From contig CM054058.1 in the NCBI GenBank assembly GCA_028641055.1, positions 86,067,927 through 86,131,926 of the forward strand: DNA of 64,000 bases, given 5' to 3'. Position 1 is the stretch's first letter; each line of letters starts with the position of its first letter. Made by a program: the position numbers and the translations under genes. This document shows, in pieces, positions 51,298 to 61,957 of this stretch. The DNA is from Alopecurus myosuroides (lineage: Eukaryota; Streptophyta; Magnoliopsida; Poales; Poaceae). The notes beneath the pieces were generated by a model that ran no database searches, had not been told where the DNA came from, and was given only the letters and a program-made list of their open reading frames with translations.

Positions 51298-53084
51298 ATA
51301 CTACCTCCGCAATTTCTGTTGTTTCTCCTTGTCCATGCTACTACCTCCAACAATTTTTGCATAGTAGACACGCTCACCACAGATGTGTTGCATACTTGCA
51401 TCGTCTGTCTTGGGCATTGGACGCAGGTGAGGCAGGTCCTGACGAGGCGTATGAGGCTGACTAGATTTATCTGATTGACCCTTACTTGCCGGCAAGTGCT
51501 TTTCGCCAAGATCTTGATCAACGTTGAAAGCTAGCTCTTTTTGATCGATTTTTTATGCTAGGAAAAGCTAGATACCTACAGAACCAGAATAGATTGATCT
51601 GTTTGCCCAACTCAATGCACACCGCAATTGTACCATTCAACCGCTACTCTTGTAGCCGCCGGACTCGCATAGCCGGGTGCCAAGAATGCGGATTTAGTAA
51701 GTGTACGCGTAGGTACCACTCTATCGTAGCCGCATGCGTTGCGTACCGTTCATCGAGATGTGGGACGGCCCAAAGTCATTTGCTCGTCATTAGGAGGTAG
51801 AGAAACACTATACACTTCCTTGTCTTTTTTGGTTGTCCGGAATCCATGAGATGCCTGATGTTGCAACAAGACAAAACATAGCCTACTCAAGAAAGAGAAA
51901 TTCACGTGTACTCTGCAGCACTCGGTACTATTCTCTTCCTCTCATATTCTCCAACAGAAAAAGCTAGTACGAGATCTCTAGCCATGATTTTTTTTTTAGA
52001 TTCTCTAGCCATGAACTAGAGCTTGAGAGAAATAAGTAGGCAGTCAGAAACTGAATCAAGAGTTGTGAAAAGAGGCGATCCGTAGAGGTAAGATCCGAAA
52101 CTGAATCCAAAACTCATATTCCATATAACAGATATCAGAGACGTTTGTTCTAAGAAATTACTTTTTTTTTTTCTAATTATATGTGAAAGACATCTATTGC
52201 GGTGTATAAACCATTTTTTTATTTAACTATTTATACTTAGATTTTCAAAAAGAAACTATTTAAACTTAAAAAAAACTTATACTTAGATATTCAAAGATAT
52301 TGAAATTCTAAGTCATTTCTTACTTAAATTTTGTCTAATCCGTATTATCTCCATTCCAAATTATAAGGCGTATACTGTTCCCTTTGATCGAGACTTTGAC
52401 CAAGATTTACTCATTTAGTATGAAACTTTTGTGATAAAATTTAGAATCATAAGAAAATAATTTAAAGTAGGAATACAATGATATTACTTATATGTCGCAT
52501 AAATTAAATATTGATAAATTAATTGTTGGTCAAATGGTCGGTCAAAAGAAAATAAAATACGCCTTGTATTATGGAACGGAGGTAGTATAAGACAAGAATT
52601 AAAAAAAAAACGTACATATTTTAAACTTTCGTTTTGATAATATAGAATATATAGAAGAGTCTCCCATTTATAAACATGGGCTTATTTTTATTGGAATTCA
52701 ATTAACCAGTTCCGAAACAAGAGAGTTTCTTCATCTTTATTTTAAAGAGATATATAAATTAATGGAAAGTAGAAAATGTAACCATTTTGTATTTAATAAA
52801 AAAAATCTAATAACTAGGTAACTCCTTCATCCAGTGATTGAGGATAGCCACGAACGCCTGGTACCCGGACTTTTCCTCTCTGTTCTCTCTCACCTGCCTT
52901 GGTTGCCCAGTTGTGGGTCCCGAATGTACTGTGCATCTATGTCTTGTAGCAAAATGCATGAAAAGTGAAGTCTAGAGTCTAGGCAATCACTGTTTCATGT
53001 ACAGAATTTGTCTCACAAATGCCATGACGTGGGCTCAGATCTCAAGGACAATGAAGGGGGGAGATAGGGAGGGACTTACGCGTA
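51298..53084. repeat. Tandem duplication, copy 2 (about 1,786 bp)
   Basis: A near-identical second copy. Differences from copy 1 include a T-to-C change near 51747 (ctgttcatc to ccgttcatc), G-to-A near 51810 and 52469, and one extra base in a T run near 52165. It ends ggagggacttacgcgta, then unique sequence follows. Confidence 0.95.
52347..52585. mobile_element. Diverged Stowaway MITE (in duplication copy 2)
   Basis: Copy of the MITE at 50562-50799, moved along with the tandem duplication. Confidence 0.7.
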
Positions 53085-53426
53085 CGCGTACTCAATCATT
53101 TCTCCGGGTGCCAACGACAACGGAGAAGAAGAGCGATGCACTTCACTTGTTTTTCTCTAATTCCCAATCCCTGGACGAATTACCAGCTCACCCCCAAGGA
53201 ATAGATCTAAGGGAGTTCACCTCTTTAATTCCCCTTCCCCTTCCCTTCTCAAGTCTCATACCCACGAACCAATCAACGGATTGAACTTCTCATCTCTCTT
53301 AAACTCCCATTCCCTGCCTCCAAACAAACACACGCTGGGTCTCTTGGAGGCGACCCTCTGCAAATTCTCGCTCAAATCAGCGCACCCAAAGCTCGCGCCG
53401 CCAGCCCGCCACCGCCCACAACAATC

Positions 53427-53548
53427 ATGTTCCACGTTCCCCCGCTAAATCTGGGTGATTGGGAAGAGTATGAAGCACCTAGGAAGTCGACAAAGGCGAC
53501 CGTGCCTGCACGGCAAGGAGCGCAATATGTTTCTGTTTTCACATCAAC
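53427..53548 (+). pseudogene. Possible captured first exon of a host gene
   Basis: An ATG at 53427 in GC-rich leader context opens MFHVPPLNLGDWEEYEAP... and reads for about 41 codons to a strong donor (tcaacc|gtaagtacg at 53549). No stop occurs in the frame before the donor. The leader upstream (53340-53426) is GC-rich, gene-like and unlike its surroundings. Helitrons often carry such 5' gene fragments. I do not recognise the protein and see no second exon. Confidence 0.4.
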
Positions 53549-53669
53549 CGTAAGTACGCCATTGTGGCCCTGTCCTGATTCGTCCTCTCCGTGATCGTGA
53601 ATTCATGATAAACACACAATTTCCATGTAATCGGAGGAACAAACATTCATCTTACCGTTTTTAAATATA

Positions 53670-56429
53670 CTAGCAAACATGCCCGTGCGTTGCAACGGGG
53701 AAAAAATACTAAAATTCCGAAGAAAAATAATGCGGCCCAAACTTAACTTAAAGTTTTAGATACATTTTTATATGCAGTTCTATTTGTGTATTGCCCCCCC
53801 CCCCCTATCATTGCAAACTATAAATAATAGTATATAAGTTTTAAATTCATTTTTATATGCACGCCAAATACAAACGTCATGCTTTTAGAAGTCATCAGCT
53901 TGCCACCTGGTCATCCTCTAATGCCTAGTCAAGGGAGATGTGTTAGAAGCAAAATGAAAGAAAATTATCAGTATATAGTTATAAAAATGAATGTAGGAGC
54001 GCGGAGCTTGGAGAAGGAAATTGCAGAGTACATGCCGTCGCGTGCTCTTGTTAGCTAGCATATTAGCATTAATCCAAACTATAACTGATGTTTCTTGCAG
54101 CTAGGGGGTGTAAATTTACTATGCGTGACATTTTTGTCCTAAAAAAGCCATAGAAGTACTGCAATAAAAAGATGCATGACATGTCCAAATTATGCAGCCA
54201 GAGCACAATTTGCTAGTTGTTCTTTCTGTCCCTTGATAACTGATTGACTGATAAAACTTCTTAGCCTGTATCAGTCCATAGCTCCTCCCAAGCAGCTCAA
54301 TGAACAGGAACCTTGTAACAGATTTGCGTACTTGCCGTAAGTTAAAGTTTCTTAGTTGTGGTTCCTTAAAGAATTAACATCCTATGCTAGATGTGTCCTC
54401 TAGTGATATTTGACTGAATGAGAAAATAGTGTGGGTTTTGTATTCAGTCCAAAATTGAGAACCGGACCAAAGCAGAGTACAAACGAAGCTTCTCAACATT
54501 TTTACCTTGAAGCACTGCGTGCTGCTCCACCTGCTAGCACATGGTAGAAAGTTAAAATCGGTCCAACCCGCTCGAGGTCGCTGAGGTTGGCGGTGGTCCA
54601 GTTGCTCATACGCTTCACGTTTTTGCCTCCTTTATCCTAGGCTCCCATGCGTCCACTGGATGTGCTCCTCGCGTTGCCGCCCTCAGCTGCCGCCCCTCCT
54701 CGCGATTTGACCGCCCATATGTACTGTTCTCCGACGGACTGACTCAGATGGAGGAGACAGGAAGGGAGCACCGTCTCCGGCCTAGATGTGGAGGAACTGA
54801 TCGTGAGAGAGCTCGCTGGCAACGAGGGACGTGTATAGTCAACCCAGCGACCCCGCGCCGGAGAAGAATAAGAGATTGGGGGAAACGGGTAATAATTCAT
54901 ACAACAAACAACAATGTCTCAGCTTCATACAGATCAGGAACAATAGCAGTTTACACCAAGCGTGGCGAGGTTCAAGCCTCTGTAAAATGAGCAAGGCTCA
55001 AGTGTTTGCTGACATAAGTTGATTCACAATAGCACATGGTTAACTGATATCAATACATCAGAATTTCCTAATCAAAATAACCGAGAACTGTCCAGGTTAA
55101 CTGATCTATTTTCTTGCCTCTAACTTTTACAATACTGCCAATGAAAACTACACGTTAAACCCTATATCTTGAGCTAAACCCTTTATCTTCATGACAACAT
55201 TGCATCCGTTCTCTTCGTGACTAATTCATTGTGGTACTGAATCTAATGCAGTGTTGCAGACCACCTCAGGTCCCCAGCAGACTCCCCTCTGCTGCTCCAT
55301 AGAACGTATAATTTGGTCAAGAGTTGTGCTAGAAAACAACAACAAAACTAACTTTCTTTGATGAGCAATGAATTCAACATGGCGGCTTAACTTGTAAGCT
55401 ATATAATTTATGTCCACGTGTATAGATCGTGTTTTCTCTACCTCTTTCACTCTAAATCATATCAGATCAGAGAAAAGGAAATTTACATGTCTACAACCCG
55501 CCACCCTGGCAGAGAACAGAGGGACACCGCTGAGACGGCAATGGCAAACCACCGGTACTGGCGCAGCGGCGCAGACGACATCAATCATGGCCACTAGTCT
55601 CATCCCCACGCGCGCTTGTACCCGGTCGAGGAAAGTCCGGAATGGTCAGGTATGAATGAATCAACAGTGGTGGCGCTCGGCCGGAGGCGGGTCAGATGAT
55701 GACGGTGCCCATGACTGGAAGTGTTCCGGCCAGATTCCTCCAACGGGAATGTACCGACAATGAGGCAATAGACCGATGGCCGCGGGGACTGTTGGAACGT
55801 AGTGGCCACCTGCCAGCATCGGCGGCCGTCAGTCCTTGAATGAAAGCATCTCCAACACACAGCGATATTTCTCCTGGCAAACTCCGACGTTGCTCAAGCG
55901 CTGGCGGTTGGCAATGGCTGATGGCTCCATTGTTGCACCGAGTCAACTAATCGATCCTCACCATCTGCTTTGTCGTGGAGGCAGCCGCCGCGAGTTTGAC
56001 CCATATGTGCCGCTTGTGTCTCCCCTGCTGACAAAGGCTGGAGATCTAATTAATCAATCTTCTCGCAGCCGGCCGGCCAGGTATGTAGGTAGCTAGGTTG
56101 CTTGTTCTTGAGCGGAAGCCCGACGGTCGAGACGGATACAGATGATCGGTTTGCCAATATTTTTGATATTGTCTTCTCGATCTCACATATATGTATGGGA
56201 GGCAGACGATAGGAGTTTGAGTAGAAAATGTGTCTGCTGGGAAGGCAAAACCCGATCAACATGGAGTTACGATCTACATGGAGTTATAGGCCCACAAAAA
56301 ACATGACCCAATAATTGATTGGAGGAGGACTTACGAACCAACGAAACAAAACGGACGTACGAACAAACGAACTAAGGAAACAGAACGGACGAAGGGAGAA
56401 ACCTTAGTCTCTTTATTATTAGGTATAGA
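53670..56429 (-). mobile_element. Second Helitron, opposite orientation, nested
   Basis: On the minus strand it starts A|TCTATACCTAATAATAAAGAG at 56429 and ends with hairpin ccccgttgcaacgcacggg, ten bases, then CTAG|T at 53673-53670. These are the same end features as the larger Helitron around it. No Rep/helicase is present. Interior frames at 54637-55022 and 55410-55946 are short and not recognised. It lies inside the intron-like sequence after the possible captured exon. Confidence 0.65.
53700..54600. other. Interior of nested Helitron, 3' part
   Basis: AT-rich sequence with a C11 run at 53795-53805 and acceptor-like tttcttgcagctag near 54090. No exon is recognised. Confidence 0.5.
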
Positions 56430-56906
56430 TATAGATTATTTACCATGAACTTCCTTTTCTGTATGTGCTTAGTGTGCCTTGGTGGTCGTCACTGCTGCAG
56501 TCATGACATGCAGAAACAGAATGGTGACAGTATTTCTCACGTACACGAGGATTGCCCATCACCTGTTTGATCGATTCTCCATGAGAAAAGTATTAAATTG
56601 ATGCAGAAACAGAATAGTCTATAGAACATAATGAGATGTAGATTACATATTGACATTCTTTCTTGATTTTATTTGCAGTTGTCGCAATCTCTTCACTTCA
56701 ATACAGGATGTACACTTTTCAGGACATTTCTGTTCTTTAGGCTTCTCAGGATTTACACTTTTCTAAGAATTGCTAGCCTCTTGAGTCATAAAGCATGCAT
56801 AAACACACCTCGAAATTGTATGTTATGTTTAGTTTGACTGATCAAGTGTTGTTTGATTAGTCTTGAATATTTGTTAGAACTTATTCATGCATTTTGGGAT
56901 ATGTGG
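56430..56906. other. Helitron interior without a recognised gene
   Basis: AT-rich, intron-like DNA between the nested Helitron and the MITE pair. Nothing specific is seen. Confidence 0.5.
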
Positions 56907-56908
56907 TA

Positions 56909-57326
56909 CTCCCTCCGTCCGTGATAAAATGTACTCCCTCCGTATCAAAATATAAGATGTTTTAGCATTTTGTAGATAATGTATCTAGACATGTTTTAGT
57001 GTGTAGATTCATACACATCTTACACTAAAACATGTCTAGGTACATATTGTCTAGGAAATGCTAAAATATCTTATATTTCGATACGGAGGGAGTACATTTT
57101 CCTTTTTCGTCGGTCAAATTTATTAAACTTTGACTAACTTTATCGGGAAAATTATTAGCATTTATGACACCAAATTAATATCAATAGATTTGTCTTGACA
57201 TGAAGTTTTAAAATATATAATTTTGATGTTATATATATTGCTACTCTTTTCTATAAATTTGGTCAAAGTTCAAAAAATTTGACTAAGTGTAAAAGTAGAT
57301 GTACACTTATTCGTGGACGGAGGGAG
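56909..57326. mobile_element. Outer Stowaway MITE
   Basis: Ends CTCCCTCCGTCCG and CGGACGGAGGGAG-type (gtggacggagggag) with TA at 56907-56908 and 57327-57328. Another MITE is inserted 25 bases in from its left end. Confidence 0.85.
56934..57092. mobile_element. Inner Stowaway MITE, nested
   Basis: 159 bp, ends TCCCTCCGTATCAAAATATAAG and cttatatttcgatacggaggg, with TA at 56932-56933 and 57093-57094. The halves form a long hairpin (acatgttttagtgt / acactaaaacatgt). Confidence 0.9.
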
Positions 57327-57328
57327 TA

Positions 57329-59068
57329 AGTATCTAGCCAAGTCTTCGTGTCCTGATACTTATTGCCAAGGCCATCATTCATCTATGTACATACCGTTCT
57401 ATGCTCGGTTAATGGTAAGGAAATTTCAAGCATTCATTTCAGTATTATGTATATTGTCTTCATTTGCCATTTCAGTTGGACTTGGGAACGGTCCAGCAAT
57501 TCTCAGTTTTCTTTGTTAGATTGAAATATCTTCTGATACGTTCCCTATTGTATATAGCTATGAAATAAATATCTACAGTAACTGTATATGCCTCACACCA
57601 GATTTTCAGTTTGGGGACTAAATTCACCAACATCGCTATCCCCTATGTGTTCCGTGCTTACTTTTTGGTATTTCATTCTTGTACAATATGGATTTAACCA
57701 TCATTCGGTATGTTGTCCGGATTCATGATCACATCCCTTATTCAATATAGATTTGCATTTAGCTTCCACATTTTCTCCCACATGTGAAGACCAAGTATGT
57801 CCAGGTATGCTGGAGAAGATACGCACTATGTAAGATATAGTTTTAGGCGGTTGAGATTTGTGAATAATCTTCAGGTGAAACATTTTTTCTTCTTCTTGGA
57901 AGTGTGCTCAAAATATCACATTGTGCTCCAAATACTACAATTTGTGAGGAAGGTTGTTTTGGTGTTTTAATCGGGGCGATATGAGGAGGCGGCATGGTGG
58001 TTCTGTTGCTCGGATAGCTTGGCGCGCGGCATAAGCACATGCTCTTTGTTTCATGTTTAACATCTTACCAAAAGGTTTAATCTTTTCTGCTACTCTTTGT
58101 AGTTTTTACTTAACAGATCATTGGCATGAACTTCCCTTCCCTAGCGGCATATAGGTCTCAAATATGCACCTTTTTTATTTTTTGTTTGTTCATTACCAAA
58201 TAGCGTGGAAGATAGATTAATTTACCACTGGAATCCATTTGAGAACAAGATGTCTGTATATGTAGTTACTTGATTCACATATTCTAAAGAGGTAGAGTTG
58301 ATTTATTCATTGTGGTTCAATAATTTCAAGTATGATAATTGAATGGCATAATGGAAAAAATAACGTATTACGAAACTTGAACTGCATGGAGGTGAGTTTA
58401 GTTTCTTGCTAAAATTTATGTATTGCAAAACAGTGTGCAGTATTTGTTTTTCGTCAAGCAATACTTCAATATTTTCTAGCACTGAGATGTAAAATGACCG
58501 ATTCAATGGCGTTGCCTCCATTAAATCTTTAACTCCATTGCTCCAAAGGTGTAGCAGTAGGGACTTGACCGTGAATATTTTAATTATTTATCGCCATCGA
58601 ATAATCTTTTTCAAGATGTATCATCTGTCTGATAGGCTATTTATCATCTTCTCATGCATGCCAAGATTTTTGACGTTGATCAGTCGGTTCGGCAAGACAA
58701 CAAAGCAATTTAATTGGTGCAAACTATGGGGATGCACATTGTACAACTTCGTTTTGCACGAAAATATATTAGATGGCGTGTTGTATCAAAATTTGTATGT
58801 CTGATGGTAATGCCTTCTTCGGTATACATGTAGGACTAAAAAAATGCAACTCAAAACTTATTCTTGTGGTGCCTTGGAGTTACTTGATATTTATGCTTGG
58901 GTTATTTGGATCATTTTACCATGTTTTGAAAACTGCATGGCAAATGAAATTGTATCAACAAATTGGACATACCTATGGAAAACACATATGCCAGACAATT
59001 CGTGTCCCCGTGTAGATTTAGGATTACCCGATTAAGACACACTATTTTTATTGTCAAATTTGCACATA
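57329..59068. other. Helitron 3' interior, AT-rich
   Basis: About 1.7 kb of AT-rich DNA with only short frames. I see no conserved domain or exon, only intron-like sequence before the 3' hairpin. Confidence 0.5.
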
Positions 59069-59097
59069 GGCGTGCGTTGCAAGTGCACGTTTACTAG
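59069..59097 (+). other. Helitron 3' terminus (hairpin and CTAG)
   Basis: gcgtgcgttgcaagtgcacg can form a short hairpin (gtgc/gcac stem) and is followed by tttaCTAG. Host T follows at 59098. Confidence 0.75.
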
Positions 59098-59126
59098 TAC
59101 ATAAAAAAGCTCATTCTATTAGAGAT

Positions 59127-61025
59127 TTAGAGTCGTCTCTTAAGGGGTAAAACCACAAATCTTGATGCTCCAGGCTTTCTCCTTATGGACGAATCAGCAA
59201 TCCATCTTTCAACCTTGGACGTCATGTGCTCGTTCAATTTCTGATTCCCGCCATCAATACACATTTCTTCAAGAACCATGGCGTTCTCGCTGAAGAATTT
59301 GATCAGGTTGACGCCAAAGCTGTTTCCATCTTCCAGCTGGAACTGCAAACCAACTCTCGTCAAGGAGCTCCGCAAGCAGTCGAACGAGCGCCGACTCAAG
59401 ACAGGGATCTCAGAGATCTCCTCGTAGTTAGCACCCTCGGCGATTCCTTCGACAGGAACAGGAGGAGCCATCGGAGCTGAATTACAGTAGCTGTTAAACA
59501 GAGAGATGGACTTATCGCGGTCAGATCGGAATTTCCTTTGCAGGAAAACGTGTTCGCTGAGCCCATACTCTGGTTCGTGGTGTGCCACGGTGAGGTTGAT
59601 GAGGAGGTCACGGAGGGCGGGGCAGCAGCGGAGGAGGTTCGCAATCGCCATGGGCGCGGTCTTGGCTTTGGGCCTGTGTACTCCTTGCAGCTCGAGGCGG
59701 TGGAGGTTGGGGAACACGGGCAGGAACTCCGAGCGCCTCGCCTTGGTCAGGACGGCGATGTGTTCGAGGGCTGTAACCCTCAGCTTGAGCTCCCTGGCGT
59801 TGGCCAAGCTCTGGAGGAATCGCCAGAAAGTCACGAGGTCGCGCTCGCGGCTTGGATCAGCGTCGCTCTTTTTCTTTCGGTCGTTGTCTAGATATTTTTT
59901 GTCCTCGGTTTTATCGTCAGGGCGCCGGACGAAATGCAGGTCGGCACGTGCCAAGTCCGGCGGCGGCGGGCTCAGAGAGACTGGTTGGACAAACCCCCTG
60001 AACCTGAAGCGCTGGAGCCTCGGCGCGTCGATCTCCACGGCGACGACGGTGTTCTTGTAGGGCCACGGGCGATCCTTCACCTTCCAGTAGCACCCAACCA
60101 GCTCGAGCACGGTGGCGGCCGGGCAGCGTAGGAGCACGGTTTCTGAAGGGGATCGGTGGTTGTAGTCCGACGTGTCCTTTTGTTGCGCGATTGTGACGCA
60201 CTTAAGGTGGATGGCAGCGAGCGCCGGCGCGGCGTCGATGAAGCTCTGGAGTGCGCCGATCTGCGTGGTGCAATGGCACAGCCGCAGCGACGTGAGTCGC
60301 ACGAACACGACCCCGGAGGCTGGCGGGTAGGGAACAAGGTCCTTGCAGCCGGTGAGTTCCAGCACGCGGAGGGTGTCCGACGGCAGGGAGCCGAGGCTGA
60401 GCGTGAACGTGCCTGTCTCGAGCCACGAGGTGATCTCTTCGTCCGTATCGGCGGCGATACCCCAGCGCCAGTCTTCGGCGGCGAGCCGGAGTTCCTCCAC
60501 CTGGCGTACCGCCCGGTGGGAAATCAGTTTGGTGAGCACGTCTTGGACCGGCGGCGGCGACCCTTCGTTGTCGCTGTCCCCCGCGGCCCATCCGATGACG
60601 CCGTCGCTCTCTCTGTGTACTCTGTTTCTGTTCGCTCTGTCTCTATCTATACCGCCGTGCAGAAACATGTTAGCCGAGTCTGCGCGACCGTGGAACTCCA
60701 GCCGCACGATAAGCGCCGTGACGGGGACGGCGGCGGCGTCGAGCGCCGCCTCGGCCGCGGAGACGAAAGCATCGCGCCGGGAGAAGAAGAGGGCCTTGTC
60801 GGATTCCTGTTTCTTGCGTGTGTCCAACCCGACGCCGTAGTGGCAGCGGTCGTAGAGCTCGGCGCGCGTCTCCAGGTTGACGGCGCCCGAAGAGCGCCAC
60901 AGCTGCGACCGCCATGCCCGCGAGATCGCGGTTGTGGACGCAGCCTCCTTGGTTCGGGCGAAGCGGAGGATGCGCAGGAGAAGATCGTCGGGGAGGTCGG
61001 ACAGGCGGTCGGCCCGGCAGGCCAT
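59127..61025 (-). CDS. F-box / LRR-type protein, copy 2
   Basis: An uninterrupted 632-codon ORF starting at an ATG at 61025. The F-box is at residues 6-45 (DRLSDLPDDLLLRILRFART, then a TTAISRAWRSQLWRS-type half), followed by leucine-rich segments and an FBD-like end. It is very similar to copy 1. Three in-frame indels separate them: eight residues longer here after the HGGIDRDR segment, four shorter in the SDYNH region and four shorter after RPWPY. These balance exactly, so both proteins are 632 residues. Role by family: SCF substrate receptor. Its upstream DNA is uninterrupted, so this is the copy more likely to be expressed. Confidence 0.92.
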   Translation of the reverse strand: MACRADRLSDLPDDLLLRILRFARTKEAASTTAISRAWRSQLWRSSGAVNLETRAELYDRCHYGVGLDTRKKQESDKALFFSRRDAFVSAAEAALDAAAVPVTALIVRLEFHGRADSANMFLHGGIDRDRANRNRVHRESDGVIGWAAGDSDNEGSPPPVQDVLTKLISHRAVRQVEELRLAAEDWRWGIAADTDEEITSWLETGTFTLSLGSLPSDTLRVLELTGCKDLVPYPPASGVVFVRLTSLRLCHCTTQIGALQSFIDAAPALAAIHLKCVTIAQQKDTSDYNHRSPSETVLLRCPAATVLELVGCYWKVKDRPWPYKNTVVAVEIDAPRLQRFRFRGFVQPVSLSPPPPDLARADLHFVRRPDDKTEDKKYLDNDRKKKSDADPSRERDLVTFWRFLQSLANARELKLRVTALEHIAVLTKARRSEFLPVFPNLHRLELQGVHRPKAKTAPMAIANLLRCCPALRDLLINLTVAHHEPEYGLSEHVFLQRKFRSDRDKSISLFNSYCNSAPMAPPVPVEGIAEGANYEEISEIPVLSRRSFDCLRSSLTRVGLQFQLEDGNSFGVNLIKFFSENAMVLEEMCIDGGNQKLNEHMTSKVERWIADSSIRRKPGASRFVVLPLKRRL

Positions 61026-61360
61026 CGTCTACGTTTGCGGCGGCGATCGCGATGCGATTGGGATTTCAGGCAACGGGATAAGGGATGTGTGTGTCAGTAT
61101 GGAGTAGATATAATGTACTATACCTCTCATTGGGCCTGGCTGTACTAATCGAGATATTCTTTCTTTTCGTTCTATTTTGTTATTTTTAGGCAAGAACTTT
61201 CTTTGAAGGACCGGACTTTGAAACTGTCCCCGTGCCATTTATGGAATATCTAGTTTTACCTTTCGTGACTTTCTTTGAAGGGCCTGGCTAGTTTTATGGA
61301 ACATCTAGTTTTACCTTCCGTGACATTTGCTCACGCCTTGTTCGATCGGGTTCTGTACAG
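61026..61360 (-). promoter_or_regulatory. Upstream region of F-box copy 2
   Basis: This region would hold the promoter and leader. On the minus strand weak TATA-like sites (cattatatctac and ggtatagtac) lie about 85-100 bases before the ATG. The part 61119-61360 is shared with 14755-14985 on the far side of the insertions near copy 1. A short internal duplication repeats ctagttttacctt..cgtgac near 61250 and 61305. Confidence 0.5.
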
Positions 61361-61448
61361 ACGCTACTAGTAGTACCCTTAAACTCAAAGCAGTTTAAGC
61401 ATTAAGAATTGTCATTTTTTGTGACACCTTTAAGATTTGAAAAAGAGG

Positions 61449-61506
61449 GCAAAGACTAGAACCCTCCTCCATTATAAGGGTTGGGTTTGAATGTTCTAGT
61501 CTTTGC
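61449..61506. repeat. Short inverted repeat (14-bp perfect arms)
   Basis: gcaaagactagaac at 61449-61462 is complementary to gttctagtctttgc at 61493-61506. It may be a remnant of a small foldback element. The surrounding 61361-61720 is AT-rich and shows no gene. Confidence 0.7.
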
Positions 61507-61723
61507 TGCAACCCCAACCCTTAAAACTGTCATTTGACATATCATAATTTTCATCTTCCCAATAATCGATTTGAAGAAAACAGTAATCATTCTAGTTATT
61601 ATTATAACACCGAATAGTACTTTCAAGCACATAATAATCATTCAAGTTATTACAACAATGTGTATGCAAATCACAATAATTGTTCAAATCAAATAGGACA
61701 TAGAAAAGTAAAACAAAGGTAGA

Positions 61724-61957
61724 TCATGGGTCTTGGCGCCGCCCATTCAACTGCCACTGGTGCTCTACTAGATCATCCCGAAGCTGACCATGAGTATTTG
61801 GATCCTCAATATCACGATGTGCTTCAAGAAAAGCTTGTACGCGACAACGGTTTCTTTCCGGGTGCACACGGGTACCAACATTGCCATAGAAATGTAACGC
61901 CCGGGGTTCTTCCCCAATTAGAAATTGTTGGTCGTTTTTATTTTTCGCATCATGCAT
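61724..61957 (-). pseudogene. PIF/Harbinger transposase-like C-terminal fragment
   Basis: The frame reads FYGNVGTRVHPERNRCRVQAFL, then EAHRDIEDPNTHGQLRDDLVEHQWQLNG. The ending (F..H..I.d..TH.QL..DLVEH.W...G) is the characteristic C-terminus of plant ALP1/PIF-type nuclease-derived transposases. Only this end is present. Its N-terminal side runs into sequence beginning tgtaacgcccgggg near 61893, which resembles an LTR or other element start, so the gene is cut. Confidence 0.6.

Larger units (their letters stand above)
47548..59097 (+). mobile_element. Large Helitron (11.55 kb) with nested insertions
   Basis: The 5' end reads A|TCTCTACTTCTCTACTATTACTATTAAAC at 47548. The 3' end has a hairpin-like gcgtgcgttgcaagtgcacg followed by CTAG at 59094-59097, then T. 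There is no target duplication; it sits between A and T. Copy 1 of the F-box flank shows the uninterrupted site (agagca|tacat near 1131), while here agagca and tacat lie on either side of the element. No Rep/helicase gene is seen, so it is non-autonomous. It contains a Harbinger-type element, a tandem duplication, a possible captured exon, another Helitron and MITEs. Confidence 0.85.

Noticed and set aside
49513..53084. The two 1.79-kb copies as an LTR pair
   Set aside because: They are directly adjacent with no internal region, primer site or polypurine tract, and lack TG...CA ends. A tandem duplication explains them better.
60156..61148. 330-codon plus-strand ORF antisense to F-box copy 2
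   Set aside because: Shadow of the GC-rich F-box coding strand; the matching antisense frame in copy 1 is broken into pieces.
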